Assembly (NCBI GenBank): GCA_937139415.1 | Contig: CAKZPS010000011.1 | Coordinates: forward strand, 1-64,000 | Origin: an uncultured bacterium | Lineage (GTDB): Bacteria > Atribacterota > Atribacteria > Atribacterales > Caldatribacteriaceae | DNA: 64,000 nt | Direction of reading: 5' to 3' | In this document: piece by piece, positions 35,023 through 43,276 of the stretch | How the letters are laid out: each line of letters opens with the position of its first letter | Numbering within the stretch: the first letter of the stretch is position 1 | Translations under genes and position numbers: made by a program | The notes under the pieces: model-generated | Database searches by the model: none | What the model was told of the DNA's origin: nothing | The model's input: the letters and a program-made list of their open reading frames with translations, nothing else

Positions 35023-36536
35023 ACCGTCTCTTTTTTCGATAATCTCTTTTCCAGTAATTTTTTAGCTACCCAGTAATCGCTGTGGGGAACGATTTTCCCA
35101 TCATACACCTGAAAGCGCTCCGGTCCTTTTCCTGCTAAGAACACCACGTCACCTTTTCGAGCAATGGACAAAGCCTTTTCAATAGCTTCCGCACGGTCCA
35201 AAATAACCTCACAGGAGAGGCTCTTCTCTTGTCTCACCTTCTCTACACCTTTCAAGGCATCTTCTGCAGTTTGTACGGGATTTTCACCACGAGGATTATC
35301 CGCGGTGATAATACACCAATCACTATATCGAGCTACCGTTTCCCCCATAAGCGGCCTTTTATTACGGTCTCTCTCTCCACCACATCCGAATACGGTAATG
35401 ACCCGTCCCAAGGCAAATTTCCGTACCGTAGACAAGGTAGATTCTAAACCATGCCAATTGTGGGCAAAATCGACGACAACGACAAAATCCTGCCCCGCTT
35501 CCACTAATTCCCATCGGCCAGGGACACGGCGACAACTCACCAGGCCTTCTTGAATTACCTCTTTACTTATTCCCTGAAAAAGGGTCACCGCTATGGCTCC
35601 CAAGGCATTGTATACGTTGTATACACCTGGATAGGGAATGGTGACCTCCATATTCCCCCAAGGAGTGAATACCTGAAAACGAGAGTGACGGAGGGAAAAA
35701 TCGAATCGTGTCGCCCAAATATCCCTTTTTTTGTCGAGACCAAAAGTCAAGGCAGGAACGGTTAAATTCTCGAGCATCCGCAAACAGTGAGGATCGTCTC
35801 CGTTCACCACCACTCCCCGTGGATATCGTTTCGCCACATTCTCTTCGACCTTCTCTAACAATTTCCGTTTACTCGAAAAATAGTGTTCAAAGGTCCGGTG
35901 AAATTCAAGGTGTTCGGGAACGATATTGGTCACCACCCCGGTATCAAAGCGTACCCCTTCCACCCTTCCGATCGCTAAACCATGAGAAGAAACTTCCATA
36001 ACCACATGGTCGATGCCCATGCGGCGCATGGCATCGAGGTAGGCAAAAATCCGCAAGGATTCTTCAGTGGTATTCACCGATTCAAATTCCCACGGACCGA
36101 TGAAATTCCGCACCGTGGTAAGGAGACCGCAAGGGACACCACTCTTCTCCAAAATATTGTGGATAAAAAAACAGGTGGTGGTCTTACCATTCGTTCCGGT
36201 AACCCCGATAACCCGCATTGATGCCGAGGGATCGCCGTAAAAGAGACAAGAAAGGAGAGCCAAGGTTTTACGCCCGTTCTCAACCAAGATCCAAGAATGC
36301 TCCTCTTCCAAAGACGCCAATGCCTCTCGGCGTTCGCCGATACACAAGATCGCCCCCTTGCGCAGTGCTTCGCCTAAATACAGATGCCCATCGGTATTCG
36401 CACCACAGAGAGCAAAAAATATGTCCCCCGGGCGTACCTTGCGTGAATCGAAAGAAATGCCTTTAATCTCCTGATTCTCGTCATGTATTCGTGCTTCAAT
36501 GTAGGGGATTTTCCCCACTATATCCCTAACCTTCAA
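35019..36536 (-). CDS. murE: UDP-MurNAc-tripeptide synthetase, meso-diaminopimelate type
   Basis: MurE adds the third residue of the stem peptide. The 505-residue protein has SFDSRKVRPGDIFFAL, P-loop GTNGKTT (114-120), EVSSHGLA and DNPR at 412-415. DNPR is the known signature for meso-diaminopimelate rather than lysine, so the wall is probably DAP-type. One usually constant stretch, DYAHTPDAL, reads DFAHNWHGL here (about 355-363), an unusual change next to the ATP/UDP-sugar site. Frame and length are otherwise normal. It overlaps ftsI by four bases. Confidence 0.95.
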   Translation of the reverse strand: MKVRDIVGKIPYIEARIHDENQEIKGISFDSRKVRPGDIFFALCGANTDGHLYLGEALRKGAILCIGERREALASLEEEHSWILVENGRKTLALLSCLFYGDPSASMRVIGVTGTNGKTTTCFFIHNILEKSGVPCGLLTTVRNFIGPWEFESVNTTEESLRIFAYLDAMRRMGIDHVVMEVSSHGLAIGRVEGVRFDTGVVTNIVPEHLEFHRTFEHYFSSKRKLLEKVEENVAKRYPRGVVVNGDDPHCLRMLENLTVPALTFGLDKKRDIWATRFDFSLRHSRFQVFTPWGNMEVTIPYPGVYNVYNALGAIAVTLFQGISKEVIQEGLVSCRRVPGRWELVEAGQDFVVVVDFAHNWHGLESTLSTVRKFALGRVITVFGCGGERDRNKRPLMGETVARYSDWCIITADNPRGENPVQTAEDALKGVEKVRQEKSLSCEVILDRAEAIEKALSIARKGDVVFLAGKGPERFQVYDGKIVPHSDYWVAKKLLEKRLSKKETV

Positions 36537-38224
36537 AATACTTTCACCTCGGCGTCTCCTGATATTATACCAGCATACCTCACGATGTTCATAGCAATTT
36601 CCCGAAAGACGGGTGCGGCAATATCTCCTCCATAATATTCGCCCTGAGGTTCATCAAGCATAATGAATATCCCAAACAAGGGTTCAGGGAGAGGGAAGAA
36701 ACCGACAAATGAGGAATAAAACTTCCCCAGAGCATATCGGCCACTCTCATCTACCTTCTGACCGGTACCGGTCTTACCAGCGATTCTATATCCACTGATA
36801 CCCGCTCTCTTGCCCGTCCCTTTACTCACCACTTTTTCCATCATTTCCAATACTAAAGCGGCGACTTTCTCCGATACTACTTGTTTCAGAGGAGTGACGG
36901 GAAACTCCTCCACCACCTTCCCGTTGCTCCCAACAATTGCTTGTACTAACCTCGGCTGCATAACCCTTCCTTTGTTTGCCAAGGCTGACAGAGATCGCAA
37001 AACCTGCAAAGGAGTAACCATCATCTCCTGGCCGATAGGAATCGCGCCCAAGGAAAGCAAAGACCAATCCTTGGGTTTCCGTAAAAGTCCTATTTCTTCC
37101 CCGGGAAACCCCCAGCCACTTTCTTCAGCCAGTCCAAAATCACGGAGATAGCGATACAGTCTATCCACTCCTAACTTCTGAGCCACTTCGATCATGCCTA
37201 CGTTGCACGAATTGATGATGAGATCCTCTAAGCGCTCCTGGCCGTGCGCCTTGATATCTCGTACTCGGTGCTTATGGACTACAATACCCCCTGAACAGAA
37301 AAATTGATCATCGAGACGTACCACTTTCTCTTGGAGGGCTCCGGCCATCACTAAGGGTTTCACCGTCGACCCCGGTTCAAAAACCATCTCTAAAGCCAAA
37401 TTTCTCCACGAAGAGGGATCATAAGTACTGAAATAGCGATTGTCGAAAGAAGGACGGGAGGCCATGGCTAAAATATCCCCAGTTTGGGGATTATTGACGA
37501 TAATAACTCCTCTTTTGGCCTGTGTTCTTTCCATAACCCCATCTAAAGCTTTTTCTACGAAAAATTGAATATTCACATCCAGGGTAAGGATGAGGGTACA
37601 TCCCTCACGGGGAGGAAAGTATTGAGTACTCAGGGGAATCTCTTCCCCTAGAGCATCCTTTTCGAAAGAGGCATAACCCTTCTCCCCCTGGAGATATCGG
37701 TCGAAGACGAATTCCAATCCCTCCAATCCCTGATGCTCGTCTCCCACAAATCCCAAGAGATTACTGAGCAAGGGGGCTTTGGGATAGAAGCGCATTTGCT
37801 CTCTTACCCAATAAATTCCTGGCAAGCGTTCACGGAGCAACTGTTCTTCGAGGTGGAGGGGAACTCTCTTTTTAATCACGAGCCAAGTCGTTCCCTGCGA
37901 GAGTTTCTCGGAGAGATCCTGTTCATCGAGGGAGAGAGTTTGTGCTAGCTTTTGAGCAACCTTTTGAGGGTCATCGATCAAAACTGGACAAGCGAAGACC
38001 GACAAGACTTCCACATCCTTTGCCAACACCTCCCCATTCCGATCGAGAATTTGTCCTCGGGGTGCAGGAATTTCGTTGAGTGAAAGACGCGAGAGAACAA
38101 AATCTCGATACAAGGGAGCAGCAACTACTTGCACGGAAACAAGCCGCCACAAGGTAATCCCTATGAGAGAAAAAAACACGAGTACCAGAAAATTTGCCCT
38201 CTGGACAAACTTTCTGGAAATCAT
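36533..38224 (-). CDS. ftsI: Septal class B penicillin-binding protein (FtsI/PBP2x-like)
   Basis: A 563-residue transpeptidase with one N-terminal membrane helix (about 11-34), the dimerisation domain starting PAPRGQILDRNGEVLA, and the catalytic domain with SxxK at 286-289 (GSTVKP), SxN at 339-341 (SCN) and KTGT at 484-487. It crosslinks septal wall with FtsW. There are no C-terminal PASTA repeats, unlike PBP2x or SpoVD. It overlaps ftsL and murE by four bases each. Confidence 0.95.
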   Translation of the reverse strand: MISRKFVQRANFLVLVFFSLIGITLWRLVSVQVVAAPLYRDFVLSRLSLNEIPAPRGQILDRNGEVLAKDVEVLSVFACPVLIDDPQKVAQKLAQTLSLDEQDLSEKLSQGTTWLVIKKRVPLHLEEQLLRERLPGIYWVREQMRFYPKAPLLSNLLGFVGDEHQGLEGLEFVFDRYLQGEKGYASFEKDALGEEIPLSTQYFPPREGCTLILTLDVNIQFFVEKALDGVMERTQAKRGVIIVNNPQTGDILAMASRPSFDNRYFSTYDPSSWRNLALEMVFEPGSTVKPLVMAGALQEKVVRLDDQFFCSGGIVVHKHRVRDIKAHGQERLEDLIINSCNVGMIEVAQKLGVDRLYRYLRDFGLAEESGWGFPGEEIGLLRKPKDWSLLSLGAIPIGQEMMVTPLQVLRSLSALANKGRVMQPRLVQAIVGSNGKVVEEFPVTPLKQVVSEKVAALVLEMMEKVVSKGTGKRAGISGYRIAGKTGTGQKVDESGRYALGKFYSSFVGFFPLPEPLFGIFIMLDEPQGEYYGGDIAAPVFREIAMNIVRYAGIISGDAEVKVF

Positions 38225-38562
38225 CGCCCTTTTTCCTCACCCCGTTCCTCAAAATTGAGGGCCAGTTGCGTTTCGCCTTCGCCCTTTGCTGTTTTTGTCC
38301 CGGTGACAAGGTATACCACCTGACGAGGAGACACCATACCTAAGCGGTTTTCAGCAATCTCTTTTATCCGTTCCAAGGAGGTTAGTTGGGCAATTTCCAT
38401 CTCAAGGCGTATCTTTTCCGCCATGAGATTCTCTATTCGTTCCCTCTTACTCTCCACCAAAAATCCCCTCTCTAAGAGCAAAGCTTGCAAACTCAGATAA
38501 AAGAGTGCTCCAAAAAAGCATAAGAATACACCAACTACCCATAAATTTTTCCATCGTTTCAT
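38221..38562 (-). CDS. ftsL: Cell division protein FtsL
   Basis: A 113-residue bitopic protein: a short cytoplasmic tail, a membrane helix (about 8-28) and a leucine-rich coiled coil (about 35-70), ending with the RIKEIAENRLGMVSPRQVVYL segment typical of FtsL/DivIC. The family is poorly conserved, so the call leans on topology and on position between rsmH and ftsI. It forms the FtsQLB-type complex with FtsQ. Confidence 0.85.
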   Translation of the reverse strand: MKRWKNLWVVGVFLCFFGALFYLSLQALLLERGFLVESKRERIENLMAEKIRLEMEIAQLTSLERIKEIAENRLGMVSPRQVVYLVTGTKTAKGEGETQLALNFEERGEEKGR

Positions 38563-38563
38563 T

Positions 38564-39454
38564 CTACGCCCACCCCGTTTCGTTCCTCTCCGCTACCCTA
38601 AACCGAGCGCTTCGAGAACGAAAATTACTTTTCACTTCTTCTTTACTGGGACGAAGGGGTTTTTGAGTGAGAACATTGAGCAAGGGTGACTCACGAAAAA
38701 ACTTCTTCACGATACGATCTTCCAGGGAATGGTAACTCATCACGCCTACCCTTCCCCCTCTCTCAAGAAGCAAGGGTACCTGGGAGAGAGCCAAAAACAA
38801 TTCTTCTAACTCTCGATTCACAAAAATGCGTAGCGCCATGAACGTTCGAGTCGCAGGGTGAATTCTTCCTCCTTTGGGCACGATCCTCGAGATAAGCTCG
38901 GCGAGTTCACGAGTTGACCGGATAGGTGCTTTTACCCTCTCTCTCACAATTGCTCGAGCAATACGACGAGCGTATTTTTCCTCTCCGTAGCGGAAAATAA
39001 GGTCAGCTAATTCTTTTTCTGAGTAATGGTTTACCACCCAGTAAGCATCTAATGATTGAGTAGTATCCATGCGCATATCTAAGGGCCCCTCCTTGGCAAA
39101 ACTGAAACCTCTTCCTCCCTCATTGAGCTGCCACGAAGAAACACCAAGGTCGAAGAGTATTCCCGTAACTCGGGAAATATTCAATGCACTCAGCACTTCC
39201 CCTATATGAGAAAAATTTCCGTGAACGAGCGTAACCCGATCTCGAAAAAGCTCCAAAACTTTCCTCGCCCTTTCCAGTGCTTCCCGATCCCGATCGATAC
39301 CAACCAAATATCCCTCCGGAAGACGACTCGTCAAAGCCAGAGCATGTCCTCCCCCTCCAACCGTCGCATCCACATAGACACCTTGGGGACGGGTCACTAA
39401 CCATTGGCACACTTCCTCCACCATAACTGGTTGATGAAAATCATCAATCACCAT
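38564..39454 (-). CDS. rsmH: 16S rRNA (cytosine(1402)-N4)-methyltransferase
   Basis: RsmH (MraW) N4-methylates C1402 in the ribosomal P site. It has HQPVMVEEV at the N-terminus, YVDATVGGGGHALAL, GILFDLGVSSWQLNEGGRGFSF, the ATRTFMALRIFVNRELEEL stretch and SYHSLEDRIVKKFF near the end. I use ATG 39454 (296 residues), overlapping the mraZ stop by 11 bases. A TTG at 39466 in the same frame has no better signal, and no clear ribosome site is visible for either. Confidence 0.95.
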   Translation of the reverse strand: MVIDDFHQPVMVEEVCQWLVTRPQGVYVDATVGGGGHALALTSRLPEGYLVGIDRDREALERARKVLELFRDRVTLVHGNFSHIGEVLSALNISRVTGILFDLGVSSWQLNEGGRGFSFAKEGPLDMRMDTTQSLDAYWVVNHYSEKELADLIFRYGEEKYARRIARAIVRERVKAPIRSTRELAELISRIVPKGGRIHPATRTFMALRIFVNRELEELFLALSQVPLLLERGGRVGVMSYHSLEDRIVKKFFRESPLLNVLTQKPLRPSKEEVKSNFRSRSARFRVAERNETGWA

Positions 39455-39887
39455 GAATCGGTTCAATCATTTCAATACTTTCGGCAATAGCCTCAAACTT
39501 ACCTTCTAAATTCTTCATGTAGTTATTCCAATTCTCCTCGGACCAGATTTCTATGCGATTCCCAACCCCGGCGAGAACCACTTTTTTGTCAATCTGGGCA
39601 TAATTTCGTAGATGAGTAGGCAACATGACCCTCCCTTGAGGGTCAATCTCAGCAGAAGCAGCGCTTGACAGGAAGAGACGCATGAAATCACGTGCTTCTT
39701 TCCGGGTAAGAGAGAGAGAGGCTACCCTCTGATAAAACCTCTTCCATTCTGATTCGGTGTAGAGAAAAATGCAGTTCTCGATACCCGGAGTGAGGAAAAC
39801 CGTTTCTTGGAGTTTTTCGCGAAATTCGCTGGGAATAACGATGCGACCCTTTCGGTCCACGGAGTGATAATAATGGTTAAGAAACAT
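39444..39887 (-). CDS. mraZ: Transcriptional regulator MraZ
   Basis: MraZ is a double SpoVT/AbrB-fold DNA-binding protein that represses or tunes its own dcw operon. The two repeats are visible: DRKGRIVIPSEFRE near the N-terminus and DPQGRVMLPTHLRNYA in the second half. The start is ATG 39887 (147 residues), with GGGAGG just upstream. The GTG at 39908 in the same frame lies inside an operator box. It is the first gene of the cluster, as usual. Confidence 0.95.
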   Translation of the reverse strand: MFLNHYYHSVDRKGRIVIPSEFREKLQETVFLTPGIENCIFLYTESEWKRFYQRVASLSLTRKEARDFMRLFLSSAASAEIDPQGRVMLPTHLRNYAQIDKKVVLAGVGNRIEIWSEENWNNYMKNLEGKFEAIAESIEMIEPIHGD

Positions 39888-39903
39888 GGTCCCTCCCTTT
39901 TGC

Positions 39904-39940
39904 CCCACTTTCTACCACAATAATACCACAACCAACCACC
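39904..39940 (-). promoter_or_regulatory. Predicted MraZ operator: four GTGG boxes
   Basis: On the minus strand GTGG occurs four times, at 39936-39939, 39926-39929, 39915-39918 and 39905-39908, at steps of 10, 11 and 10 bases. The middle two are identical 8-mers TTGTGGTA. MraZ is known to bind direct repeats of a TGGG/GTGG core spaced one helix turn apart just ahead of its own gene. The AT-rich stretch 39941-39980 upstream could hold the promoter (TATATT at 39944-39949), but no convincing -35 is seen. Confidence 0.72.
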
Positions 39941-40020
39941 ATAAATATAAAATAGTGCACAATGAAAAAAAATAGAATACTTGTTTTATTCTCGAAGGGG
40001 AAAGAGCGGTGAGGAACTAA

Positions 40021-40773
40021 CTACCGGTGAACGATCTTTCGTCCATCCCGACCGTAAAGGGCCAAGATAAATTCACGCCAGCCCATACCACGCATCGCGA
40101 AATGGGTAACTCCTTGTCCAATCTCCTCCAAAGAATGAGCATCAGAAGAACAAAGGTATTGGAGGGCAGGTGAAAAACCACGATGTAACACCTCCTCACG
40201 GGAAGTCGCAGGAGAAATTTCGACAACTTTGATTGCCAATTGAGGGGGAATAAACCCCAGTTGAGAAAAAAGACTATAGCTTTTTCTATCCACATGGGCA
40301 GGAACGGGTATTCCTCCATGTGACACCACCAAAGCATGGGTTTCTTCCAAGGTCAAATGAATGGGACAAACAAGAAGATGGTCTTTCTTCTCTACTATTG
40401 TTCCCTCTTCGTTGACCACCCACTCTTCCCCCCAGATTTCTTCGCGGAGAGGAAGGCGGGGGAGAAATCGTTGGAGTTCCTGAGTGAAGCGAGAGAGCAT
40501 TGTTACAGTGGGAAAATAACCGAGGAGATGAATTTCTTCTTTGGTTTCTACTTCAATACCAGGAATAACCCATACCCCAAAACGAGCACCTAAGGATACC
40601 GCCACTTCTACGTTGTCACAGGCATTGTGATCACAAAGAGCTATAATGTCGATTTTCTTCTCTAAAGCCTCCAAAATAATACATTGCGGAAGCATCTCCC
40701 GCTGGGCACAGGGAGAGAGCACGCTATGAATATGGAGATCGGCGACAAAGAGACGGAGGTCACCGGACAACAC
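40021..40773 (-). CDS. PHP-domain phosphoesterase of a hydrogenase-like regulatory module
   Basis: A PHP-family metal-dependent phosphoesterase: ADLHIHSVLSPCA near the N-terminus, ALCDHNACDNV, PGIEVETKEEIHLLGYF, PVPAHVDRKSYSL and SSDAHSLEEIG supply the His/Asp/Glu metal ligands. The substrate is unknown. I choose GTG 40773 (250 residues) because homologues start just before ADLHIHS and it overlaps the preceding DRTGG gene by only 14 bases; the frame continues to 40824. It is the last gene of a DRTGG-HATPase-FeFe-DRTGG-PHP set. Confidence 0.85.
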   Translation of the reverse strand: MLSGDLRLFVADLHIHSVLSPCAQREMLPQCIILEALEKKIDIIALCDHNACDNVEVAVSLGARFGVWVIPGIEVETKEEIHLLGYFPTVTMLSRFTQELQRFLPRLPLREEIWGEEWVVNEEGTIVEKKDHLLVCPIHLTLEETHALVVSHGGIPVPAHVDRKSYSLFSQLGFIPPQLAIKVVEISPATSREEVLHRGFSPALQYLCSSDAHSLEEIGQGVTHFAMRGMGWREFILALYGRDGRKIVHR

Positions 40774-41125
40774 GCCGCTTTTTACCAGGTACACCGAGAC
40801 GAGAGAGAATAGCCACCGTTTCAAAAGAAGAGAGAGAAGTTCGAAGAAGGGTAATTTTTTGCTCTCTCGCTTTCTCTAAGGTTTGCTCCTGCACCTCCTG
40901 GCTGTTCGTAACGATAATACAACGTATTCCCACCAATGTCGCCACCGCTACCACGTTGGGGTGAGATTGGACAGTAACCCAAACACTGTTCTCCTCTGCA
41001 TGAGCGATACAATCACTTAAGAGGTCCCCACAATATCCTCCTTCTACTTCTTCGCTTTCCATGCCACCTCTGACCAAAATTTCCGCTTGCAATGGTTCGA
41101 CGAACTCACGAATTTTGATTCCCAA
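40760..41125 (-). CDS. DRTGG-domain protein (second copy)
   Basis: This 121-residue protein matches the small DRTGG-domain proteins of hydrogenase clusters: an N-terminal MGIKIREFVEPLQAEIL strand-helix, YCGDLLSDCIAHAEENSVWVT, HPNVVAVATLVGIRCIIVTN and ITLLRTSLSSFETVA. The family takes its name from a motif in Pta and HPr kinase N-terminal regions; its ligand is not established. It starts at TTG 41125 inside the end of the hydrogenase-like gene, with GGAGGGG seven bases upstream. It is a diverged paralogue of the protein at 42907. Confidence 0.8.
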   Translation of the reverse strand: MGIKIREFVEPLQAEILVRGGMESEEVEGGYCGDLLSDCIAHAEENSVWVTVQSHPNVVAVATLVGIRCIIVTNSQEVQEQTLEKAREQKITLLRTSLSSFETVAILSRLGVPGKKRRVVR

Positions 41126-42455
41126 CTTTTTTCCCCTCCTCTTCTTTAATCATCGTTTGAGGAACTTTACTCGCCAATTCGTACATCTCCACCGCTAAGT
41201 CCACCATTCGATTACGCAACAAGAAAGGACAATCCACTTCCAATGCTTTTTCTTGTACGATATCTTCAGCCAAAGCCCGGCAAGTAGGAGAACCACACGC
41301 ACCACAGTCTAACCCGGGGAGTTTTTCTACCAGTTTCTCAATGGTCTGATATTTCTCCAAAGCGCGATGGAGGTCTCGATCGAGCCGCATGACCTCCTTT
41401 GCCTCGTAAGGTTTGCTCCGCAAGAAAACTCCCTTCTTCCTCCACTCGGCTTGATGCGTTTTCTCTATCGGGGCATAGAAATTATACTTCTGCAGGAGGT
41501 GATTGACGTTCACTTTAGCAATAAAGGGATTTTGAACCGCAAGCACTCCACCAATACATCCCCCTACACACGCTTGCGCTTCACAGTACACTACCTCCTT
41601 CAGCTCCCCCACTTCAATCTTTTCGAGTACGGCAATGACATGATGGATCCCATCAACGGCCATGTACTCCCCCGGTCCCAAGGATTCTTGTTCTCCACCG
41701 GAACGAGCCCAACCAATCCCTCGAAAACCGGCCATCTGGGAATGAATGACTTCTTCGATGGTTGCCAATTCATTGACCAGGCGCGAGTAAACACTACTCA
41801 TCGATATCGCTCCATCAACACGTGCCAAATCATCGCCGCTCTGCCTTACCTCGGTCACTTTTGCTGGACAAGGAGTAATAAAGAAAATCCCTATTTCCCG
41901 TGGACGATAACCCTTTTTCATAGCCTCTAAACGAGCAATTTTTGCCACTACCCCGAGGGGTGAATCGAGGGGAAGAAGATTTTCTAAGAGAGAAGGGAAT
42001 TTTACCTCGATGAGTCGGACAACCGCAGGACAAGCAGAAGAAATAACCGGCTTGACAATATCTCTTCTCTGCAAATAGCACTTGATTTCTTCGGCAAGGA
42101 TTTCAGCTCCGCGTGCTACCTCAAAAACATCATGGAACCCAATCTTGAGAAGACCGGAGAGAACTTTACTCAAAGGGAGAGTAAACTTGAATTGAGCATA
42201 AAAGGCGGGTGCAGGAAGGGCAATAGTGTATTTAAATTCTTTAATCGCTTCCAATGGGTCGGATTGCGCATATTTAGCATAATTGGGACAGGTTCGGATA
42301 CATTCCCCACAATCGATACACCGCTCTTCATTAATCCGAGCTTTACCACCCTTTACCCGAATGGCCTCGGTAGGACACCGTCGAATGCAGTGAGTGCATC
42401 CTTTACATTTGCTTTCGTCCAATCGGACGGAATGAAAAATCTCCTCTCGAGACAA
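41106..42455 (-). CDS. [FeFe]-hydrogenase-like iron-sulfur protein (putative redox/H2 sensor)
   Basis: The 449-residue protein has an N-terminal two-cluster ferredoxin domain (C17, C20, C23, C27; C46, C49, C52, C56) and a hydrogenase-like core. A C-terminal 4Fe-4S domain follows (C384, C387, C392, C409; DCGACGSPTC). The core keeps the four H-cluster cysteines in altered contexts: C142 (SSACPAV), C196 (TPCPAK), C296 and C300 (ACVGGCIGG). Hydrogenases of this short type sit with kinase-like and DRTGG/PHP genes in anaerobes and are thought to sense rather than make H2. The start is TTG 42455, with no strong ribosome site. Catalytic activity cannot be judged from sequence. Confidence 0.82.
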   Translation of the reverse strand: MSREEIFHSVRLDESKCKGCTHCIRRCPTEAIRVKGGKARINEERCIDCGECIRTCPNYAKYAQSDPLEAIKEFKYTIALPAPAFYAQFKFTLPLSKVLSGLLKIGFHDVFEVARGAEILAEEIKCYLQRRDIVKPVISSACPAVVRLIEVKFPSLLENLLPLDSPLGVVAKIARLEAMKKGYRPREIGIFFITPCPAKVTEVRQSGDDLARVDGAISMSSVYSRLVNELATIEEVIHSQMAGFRGIGWARSGGEQESLGPGEYMAVDGIHHVIAVLEKIEVGELKEVVYCEAQACVGGCIGGVLAVQNPFIAKVNVNHLLQKYNFYAPIEKTHQAEWRKKGVFLRSKPYEAKEVMRLDRDLHRALEKYQTIEKLVEKLPGLDCGACGSPTCRALAEDIVQEKALEVDCPFLLRNRMVDLAVEMYELASKVPQTMIKEEEGKKVGNQNS

Positions 42456-42464
42456 TTGTACTCA

Positions 42465-42914
42465 TCAACCTTTCATGAAGGATGGAAGAAAAAAATCCAT
42501 GATTACCCGAGTCCCCTCCTCTACTCTGGTATCGATGTGCAATCGATCAGAACACTTCTTCATGTTTGATAAACCGTACCCCGCTCCAAAACCCATCTCT
42601 CGAATGTGAGGAGGAGCGGTCGAATACCCCTCTTGGAAAGCCAACTCCAAATCAGGAATACCAGGTCCTTCGTCATCTACCTCGATATGCACTCGATCAG
42701 AATAGATTTGTACACGAAAGATGCCCCGGTAAGCATGAATAACCACATTCATTTCTGCTTCATAGGAAGCAATAACCACTCGGCGATTGAAAGGAGCTGG
42801 AAAACCGGCTTGCTGGAGAATGTTTTTCAACTCGCTCGAAACATCACCTGCCCGCTGAAAGTCTCCTCCTACAATTTCTCGCTCCATCTCAACTAAGGGG
42901 TTTTCCTCAGGCAT
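42465..42914 (-). CDS. HATPase_c (anti-sigma-factor/serine kinase-like) protein
   Basis: A 149-residue stand-alone GHKL ATPase domain of the RsbW/SpoIIAB type. It has the N box EAEMNVVIHAYRG, G1 DEGPGIPD and G2 GAGYGLSNMKK. In its family such proteins phosphorylate or sequester partner proteins; no partner anti-anti-sigma or sigma gene is nearby. It sits between the first DRTGG gene, which it overlaps by eight bases, and the hydrogenase-like gene, so it probably passes on a redox signal. The N-terminal NPLVEMEREIVGGDF may be a dimer strand. Confidence 0.85.
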   Translation of the reverse strand: MPEENPLVEMEREIVGGDFQRAGDVSSELKNILQQAGFPAPFNRRVVIASYEAEMNVVIHAYRGIFRVQIYSDRVHIEVDDEGPGIPDLELAFQEGYSTAPPHIREMGFGAGYGLSNMKKCSDRLHIDTRVEEGTRVIMDFFLPSFMKG

Positions 42915-43266
42915 CGCTCAGTTCACTACATCCTCGAAGTCCTTTGAGGTACAAACGACCACAAGACTCGTACATGGGAAGATGGGTACTCAAAAGAGGA
43001 ATCTTCTTGAGCGAAGCCAACTCTACGGTGGCGGTTTCGGGTTTTTTCCCTCGCACAAACACAATTCCCAAAAGGTCGATCATCTCTGCCGTACGGATAA
43101 CCTGGGCGTTGGTTAAGCCGGTGAGAAGAAGCGCATGTTCTTTGGCAAAAGCCAAAACATCGCTTAAAAGATCGCTCCCACACGCATAGTAAATTTCCCG
43201 ATCCAAAAGCTCTTCTCCGACCAAAACCTTGGCCTTCAATATTTCTTTGATCTCTCTCAATCTCAT
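42907..43266 (-). CDS. DRTGG-domain protein (first copy)
   Basis: A 119-residue DRTGG-domain protein: MRLREIKEILKAKVLVGEELLDREIYYACGSDLLSDVLAFAKEHALLLTG, then NAQVIRTAEMIDLLGIVFVRGKKP and a final SLKKIPLLSTHLPMYESCGRLY. It is the family partner of the copy at 40760 and first of the five-gene module, ten bases after the SPOR gene. Ligand unknown. Confidence 0.83.
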   Translation of the reverse strand: MRLREIKEILKAKVLVGEELLDREIYYACGSDLLSDVLAFAKEHALLLTGLTNAQVIRTAEMIDLLGIVFVRGKKPETATVELASLKKIPLLSTHLPMYESCGRLYLKGLRGCSELSDA

Positions 43267-43276
43267 GCCTCTCCCC

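Noticed and set aside
41106-42455. Annotation as a catalytic, H2-evolving hydrogenase
   Set aside because: The cysteine contexts differ from TSCCP, MPC and EVMACPGGC, and no electron-input or HydEFG genes are present here, so a catalytic role is not supported.
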